Origin: CBDDBU01 sp965226045
Lineage (GTDB): Bacteria; Pseudomonadota; Alphaproteobacteria; VGEJ01
Length of the DNA: 56,753 bases
Reading direction: 5' to 3'
Assembly: GCA_965226045.1 (NCBI GenBank)
Contig: CBDDBU010000008.1
Location: 1-56,753 of the forward strand
The translations under genes and the position numbers were made by a program. Positions 52,907 to 56,753 of this stretch are shown here, one piece after another (the stretch's first letter is position 1; every line of letters starts with the position of its first letter). The notes under the pieces are model-generated. The model had not been told where the DNA came from. It was given only the letters and a program-made list of their open reading frames with translations, and did not search any database.

Positions 52907-53188
52907 ATGGAAACGCCCCAACTTTGGTACATCGTCGGCTTCGCCGGCCAGGCGCTATTCGCCTCGCGCTTTCTGGTGCAATGGCTGACCAGCGAGCGTG
53001 TGGGGCGCAGCACGGTGCCGGTGGTCTTCTGGTATCTCAGCCTGGGCGGTGGGGTCGTTCTGCTGGCCTACGCCCTCTTTCGCGAGGACCCCGTGTTCAT
53101 CGTCGGCCAGGCGGGCGGTTTGTTCATCTACCTTCGCAATCTGCACTTGATCATGCGCGAGCGCCGTGCGGCGACCGCCGACGGCTAA
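52907..53188 (+). CDS. Lipid A biosynthesis N-terminal-domain (LABN) membrane protein
   Basis: A 93-residue protein with three membrane helices matching the LABN domain: LWYIVGFAGQALFASRFLVQ, WLTSERVGRSTVPVVFWYLS and EDPVFIVGQAGGLFIYLRNL. It often accompanies GT2 and GT39 genes in lipid A or lipid-linked sugar modification; the exact role is not settled. ATG 52907 is preceded by AAGGA; an in-frame GTG at 52904 would add one residue. Ends just before the GT39 gene. Confidence 0.9.
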   Translation: METPQLWYIVGFAGQALFASRFLVQWLTSERVGRSTVPVVFWYLSLGGGVVLLAYALFREDPVFIVGQAGGLFIYLRNLHLIMRERRAATADG

Positions 53189-53246
53189 GGCGACCAGTCA
53201 TGGAACGCCGGCCGCGAACCGCGACGAACCATCCCCCCCGACTTCG

Positions 53247-54893
53247 ATGACGCGACGCCTCTCGCCTTCGACTACGACCGGGCGCTCAGACTTCGGGCGC
53301 ACGTGCGATGTGCTCGGCTGGGTCGTGCTATGGCTCGTGTTGATTATCGTGGCGCTGGCGACGCGGCCGCTTTTACCCTTGATCGAGACGCGGTCGCTGG
53401 CCGTGGCTTGGGAGATGTGGCGGACGGGCGAATTTCTGGTCCCGCAGCTCAACGGCGAGCCCTACAGCCACAAGCCGCCGCTCTTGTTCTGGCTGATCCA
53501 CCTCGGCTGGTGGCTGCTCGGCGTCAACGAGTGGTGGCCGCGCGTGGTGGCACCGCTGGCCGCGCTCGGCACGGTCGCGCTGACCTATCGGCTGGGCCGC
53601 CGGCTGTGGCCCGAGCACGCCGAAGCGGCGGCCTTGGCCCCGTGGATATTGGCCGGGGGCTGGCTGTGGGCGGTCATGGGCACGATGACGATGTACGACG
53701 TGCTGGTCGCGTTTTGCGCGGTCCTCGCCATCAGCGGGTTGTGGAGTGCGAGCCACGGCCGAGCCCTCGGATGGCTCTGGTTCGGTCTCGGTATTGGTCT
53801 GGGCGTGCTGGCCAAGGGCCCGGTGATCCTGGTGTTCACGTTGCCGGGTTTGGCGCTGACGCCGTGGTGGTGCGCGGCACGGCCAGCGGGGGGCTGGCGC
53901 CGCTGGTCGTTCGGGGCGCTCGGGGGGGTGGCGCTCGGCGCGGGGCTGGCGTTGGCCTGGGCGCTGCCGGCGGCCGATGCCGGGGGCGAGGCCTATGGCG
54001 CGGCGCTGCTGTGGGGCCAGACCAGCGGGCGGATCGCATCTTCGTTCGCGCACGAGCGACCGTTTTGGTGGTATGTGGCGCTCTCTCCCTTGTTGTTGTC
54101 GCCATGGCTGGCGTGGCCAAGCCTGTGGCGCGCGACGCGCGGCGGCAAGGCGTTGGGGCGTGATCCCGGCCTTCGGCTCGCGCTGGGCTGGCTGGTCGCC
54201 GGCGTCGTCATCCTCAGCCTGGTGAGTGGCAAGCAGCCCCACTACCTGATCCCGTTGCTGCCGACCTTCGCGCTGGTCGTGGCGCGGCGCATCGCCGGGC
54301 AAGCGACCACCTCCCGCTGGCCTCAGATTGTCCCCGGATCAATCGTCGTTGGGCTCGGAATTGTGCTTGTGGGGGCAATTTTGGGTCCCGACGTAGGGAT
54401 TGGAACTCCCGACTGGATGGGCGACATACCCGCGTATGTCCCGTTGCTGCTCGCCGGTTTCGGTATTGCGGTGATGGTGGCGCGGGCGCGCCCAGCCGTG
54501 GTCGCGCGGGTGTTCGCCGTTCAAGCGGCCGCGGTCGTTGTCGTGATCCATCTGTTCGTCATGCCGGTGGCGGCCCCTCTTTACGACGTGCGGTCGGCCG
54601 CCACGCTCATGCATGAGTGGCAGGCGACGGGAGAGCCACTGGCATTCATCAAGACCTATCATGGCCAATTCCACTTTGTCGGGCGTTTGGAACACCCGAT
54701 CGAGGAGATCGGCACCGATCAGGCGGACGATTGGGTGATGGCCAACCCGACCGGGCGCGTCATCGCACTGCACCGACCCGACGCACTGCCGGAGCCGGGT
54801 GTCGCGCCGCTCTACCTCGGCCCGTTTCGCGGAAAGCTGCTTGCCATCTGGGACGCCGAGGCCGTGCGCGCCGACCCCGAAATGTTCAGGTAG
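53247..54893 (+). CDS. GT39-family (ArnT-like) membrane glycosyltransferase
   Basis: The ~548-residue protein has ten or more hydrophobic segments, starting LGWVVLWLVLIIVALATRPL, followed by the acidic first-loop motif LIETRSLAVAWEMW expected for ArnT/PMT-type enzymes, and GEPYSHKPPLLFWLIHLGWW, a hallmark of the family. LAKGPVILVFTLPGLAL and SGKQPHYLIPLLPTFALV fit ArnT-like proteins. The C-terminal ~120 residues form a periplasmic domain. It would transfer a sugar from undecaprenyl phosphate to lipid A or another acceptor. I chose ATG 53247; the frame is open to 53166, overlapping the LABN gene. Confidence 0.88.
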   Translation: MTRRLSPSTTTGRSDFGRTCDVLGWVVLWLVLIIVALATRPLLPLIETRSLAVAWEMWRTGEFLVPQLNGEPYSHKPPLLFWLIHLGWWLLGVNEWWPRVVAPLAALGTVALTYRLGRRLWPEHAEAAALAPWILAGGWLWAVMGTMTMYDVLVAFCAVLAISGLWSASHGRALGWLWFGLGIGLGVLAKGPVILVFTLPGLALTPWWCAARPAGGWRRWSFGALGGVALGAGLALAWALPAADAGGEAYGAALLWGQTSGRIASSFAHERPFWWYVALSPLLLSPWLAWPSLWRATRGGKALGRDPGLRLALGWLVAGVVILSLVSGKQPHYLIPLLPTFALVVARRIAGQATTSRWPQIVPGSIVVGLGIVLVGAILGPDVGIGTPDWMGDIPAYVPLLLAGFGIAVMVARARPAVVARVFAVQAAAVVVVIHLFVMPVAAPLYDVRSAATLMHEWQATGEPLAFIKTYHGQFHFVGRLEHPIEEIGTDQADDWVMANPTGRVIALHRPDALPEPGVAPLYLGPFRGKLLAIWDAEAVRADPEMFR

Positions 54894-54899
54894 GAGGTC

Positions 54900-55670
54900 C
54901 TACGCCTGGCGCCAGCCGAGGGTGTCCTCGGTCCGCATGCTCGGGGTGTATTCGGCGCCGACGTAGCCGGCGTATCCCATCGCGTCGATCGCCGCGAAGA
55001 CTTGCGCGAAGTTGATCTCGCCGGTGCCCGGCTCGTGCCGGCCGGGGTTGTCGGCGAACTGGATGTGGCCAATGCGGCTCAAGTTGGCCGCCATCGTGCG
55101 GATCAGATCGCCCTCCATGATTTGCATGTGATAGAGGTCGTATTGGATGGCGAGGTTGGGGTGTCCGGCCGCATCGATGGCCGCGAGCGCCGCCGCAGTC
55201 GAGGTGAGGTGGTAACCGGGCACGTCACGCGAGTTGAGCGCTTCGACCTGGGCGACCGCGCCGACCTCGGCCAGGGTCGCGGCCGCGTGATCGAGGTTGG
55301 CCGCGAGCGTCGCCGCGCAGCGCTCCGGCTCGGCAGCGGCGGGCGGTATTCCTGACATGACATGGACGCGTTTCACCTCGAGCGCGGCAACATAGTCGCG
55401 CGCTTGGGCGATGCAGGCGCGGAAATCCGCTCCGCGGCCGGGCAGGGCGGCCAGCCCTCGCTCGCCGGCCGCGAAGTCGCCCGGCGGGCTGTTGATCAAC
55501 AAGACCTCAACGTCCGCTTGCGCCTTGGCCTTAACCCAATCGGCGAGCGGTTGCTCGTAGGGGAACTGTACCTCCACCACGCCGAACCCGGCCGCGCGCG
55601 CGGCCGCCGGACGTTCCAGCGCCGGCAGTTCGGCGAACAGCATCGACAGGTTGACGGAAAAACGTGGCAT
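54900..55670 (-). CDS. hyi: Hydroxypyruvate isomerase
   Basis: A 256-residue TIM-barrel isomerase interconverting hydroxypyruvate and tartronate semialdehyde in glyoxylate metabolism. Conserved segments are RFSVNLSMLFAELPALER, VEVQFPYEQP, RVHVMSGIPP, VEALNSRDVPGYHLTST, IQYDLYHMQIMEGDL, GHIQFADNPGRHEPGTGEIN and GYVGAEYTPS, including the metal-binding Glu, Asp, His and Glu. It starts at ATG 55670 and faces the reductase gene divergently (110 bp), pointing to shared control. Confidence 0.93.
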   Translation of the reverse strand: MPRFSVNLSMLFAELPALERPAAARAAGFGVVEVQFPYEQPLADWVKAKAQADVEVLLINSPPGDFAAGERGLAALPGRGADFRACIAQARDYVAALEVKRVHVMSGIPPAAAEPERCAATLAANLDHAAATLAEVGAVAQVEALNSRDVPGYHLTSTAAALAAIDAAGHPNLAIQYDLYHMQIMEGDLIRTMAANLSRIGHIQFADNPGRHEPGTGEINFAQVFAAIDAMGYAGYVGAEYTPSMRTEDTLGWRQA

Positions 55671-55780
55671 GGGCGGGAACCTTTCCAGAGACCGTGGCGC
55701 ACCTTGCGCACAAGGACGGCGGCGGCTTTAGTGGCGACGCATAGCGACGGTCGATAGCGATGGTAAGACGGGTGCGCACG

Positions 55781-56743
55781 ATGGCCAAGCCGGTGGTGGT
55801 CTTGACGCGAAAATGGACCGCGAACGTGGAGCGCGCGATGGCTGAGCACTTCGAGCTGCGCACCCATCCTCGCGATGAGGCGGCGCCGAGCGAAGACATC
55901 CTTGCGCGCTGTCAGGGCGCCGAGGTGCTGTGCCCGGCGGCCGGCCCGGTGAGTGGCGATTTCGTGCGGGCGTTGCCGGCTTCCATCCGGCTGATCGCCA
56001 ACTTCGGCGCTGGCATCGATCACATGGACCTCGAGGCGGCCAGGGCGCGCGGCATCATGGTCAGCAACACGCCGGAGGTCGTGACCGAGGAGGTGGCCGA
56101 CCTCGCGTTCGGTCTGATCATCGCCGCCTGCCGCCGCTTTCACGAGAGCAACGAGTTAGTCCGGACCGATGGTTGGCCGCGTGGGGTGATGAACCTCAAT
56201 CTCGGTCAGCGGGTTTGGGGCCAGTGCCTGGGCATCGTCGGAATGGGGCGAATCGGGGCGGCCATCGCACGCCGGGCGCGGGGATTTCAAATGCCGATCC
56301 TGTACCACAACCGCCACCGCGATGCCGCCGCCGAGGCCGCCTACGAGGCGCGCTACTGCCCGACGCTCGAGGCCTTGCTGACACAAGCCGACATCGTCGT
56401 TCTAGCGACGCCAGGCGGGGCCGAGACCCACCATATGATCAATGCCACCACGCTTGCCTTGATGAAGTCGAGCGCGGTGCTGGTCAACATCGGGCGCGGC
56501 CCGGTGGTAGACGAAGCGGCGCTCGCCGAGGCCTTGGCCAACAACCGGATCGCTGCGGCCGGGCTCGATGTGCACGAATTCGAGCCGGAAGTCTCGGCGG
56601 CCATGCGTAAGCTGCCCAACGTGTTTCTGCTGACCCATATGGGCACCGGCACCGCCGCGGCGCGCGATGCCATGGGCTTTCGCGTGATGCGCAATATCGA
56701 GGCGTACGTCGCCAATGGCGAGCCAGTCGACTGGGTGGCCTGA
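55781..56743 (+). CDS. gyaR: D-2-hydroxyacid dehydrogenase (glyoxylate/hydroxypyruvate reductase)
   Basis: The ~320-residue NAD(P)-dependent dehydrogenase has NFGAGIDHMDLEAARARGI, NTPEVVTEEVADLAFGLI, the Rossmann motif LGIVGMGRIGAAIARRARGF, the catalytic Arg in NIGRGPVVDEAALAEAL, Glu in LDVHEFEPEVS and His in FLLTHMGTGTAAARDAM. It reduces glyoxylate or hydroxypyruvate to glycolate or glycerate. I chose ATG 55781 (AKPVVVLTRKW); an upstream start at 55760 adds seven residues. It is next to hydroxypyruvate isomerase, which supports a role in glyoxylate/glycerate metabolism. It ends 10 bp before the window edge. Confidence 0.93.
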   Translation: MAKPVVVLTRKWTANVERAMAEHFELRTHPRDEAAPSEDILARCQGAEVLCPAAGPVSGDFVRALPASIRLIANFGAGIDHMDLEAARARGIMVSNTPEVVTEEVADLAFGLIIAACRRFHESNELVRTDGWPRGVMNLNLGQRVWGQCLGIVGMGRIGAAIARRARGFQMPILYHNRHRDAAAEAAYEARYCPTLEALLTQADIVVLATPGGAETHHMINATTLALMKSSAVLVNIGRGPVVDEAALAEALANNRIAAAGLDVHEFEPEVSAAMRKLPNVFLLTHMGTGTAAARDAMGFRVMRNIEAYVANGEPVDWVA

Positions 56744-56753
56744 GTCGTGGCCT

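Overview
The window looks like the chromosome of a high-GC alphaproteobacterium, most likely Rhodospirillales-like. I infer this from gene order (rpsF-rpsR-DUF2232-rplI, dnaB-alr, radA-cvpA-purF, fabD-fabG-acpP-fabF-mltG), from the alphaproteobacterial style of ThiG, HPPD and RNase E, and from the presence of 2-oxoglutarate:ferredoxin oxidoreductase. No phage, plasmid, CRISPR, rRNA or tRNA was recognised.

Region 1 (1-7.4 kb) is decayed. After the end of a thiG gene with one frameshift and a frameshifted GIY-YIG gene comes a ruined tyrosine/homogentisate degradation operon. hppD has several frameshifts, a premature TAG and an IS630-family insertion. Only the first ~95 codons of hmgA survive, and they are fused by a deletion to a 5'-truncated, internally deleted and frameshifted fahA. 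maiA has an in-frame deletion and an IS256-family insertion with an exact 8-bp target duplication. One intact PhyH-type dioxygenase survives among them.

Region 2 (7.4-41 kb) is dense, mostly intact housekeeping DNA. It holds envelope and periplasm genes (DsbA-like, M48/TPR protease, gamma-glutamyltransferase-like lipoprotein, AmiC amidase, PBP1A, MlaFE, alanine racemase, MltG), RNA and translation genes (RNase E, RF2 with a classic programmed +1 frameshift, Der, S6, S18, L9), replication and repair genes (DnaB, RadA), PurF/CvpA, cyclopropane synthase, and the fab cluster with a metallo-beta-lactamase-fold gene inserted between fabG and acpP.

Region 3 (40.4-42.6 kb) is a scar: fragments of an ADP-ribosylglycohydrolase and a glutathione transferase abut, next to a second IS256-type element with an 8-bp target duplication. 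Region 4 (42.8-50 kb) carries an MBL-fold protein, KorA/KorB, an adrenodoxin-reductase-type ferredoxin reductase, a damaged response regulator, an Hpt protein and an isochorismatase-type hydrolase. Region 5 (50-52 kb) is a broken peptidoglycan-binding/TPR-like gene carrying an IS remnant. Region 6 (52-54.9 kb) is a GT2 / lipid-A N-domain / GT39 envelope-modification operon. Region 7 holds hydroxypyruvate isomerase and a glyoxylate/hydroxypyruvate reductase.

I did not find a convincing undescribed multi-gene system. The most informative content is the layered loss of the tyrosine pathway, two transposases whose reading frames lack a stop codon inside their elements, and the recoding site in prfB. 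Many single-base frameshifts could be consensus errors; the insertions, target duplications and deletions cannot easily be explained that way.
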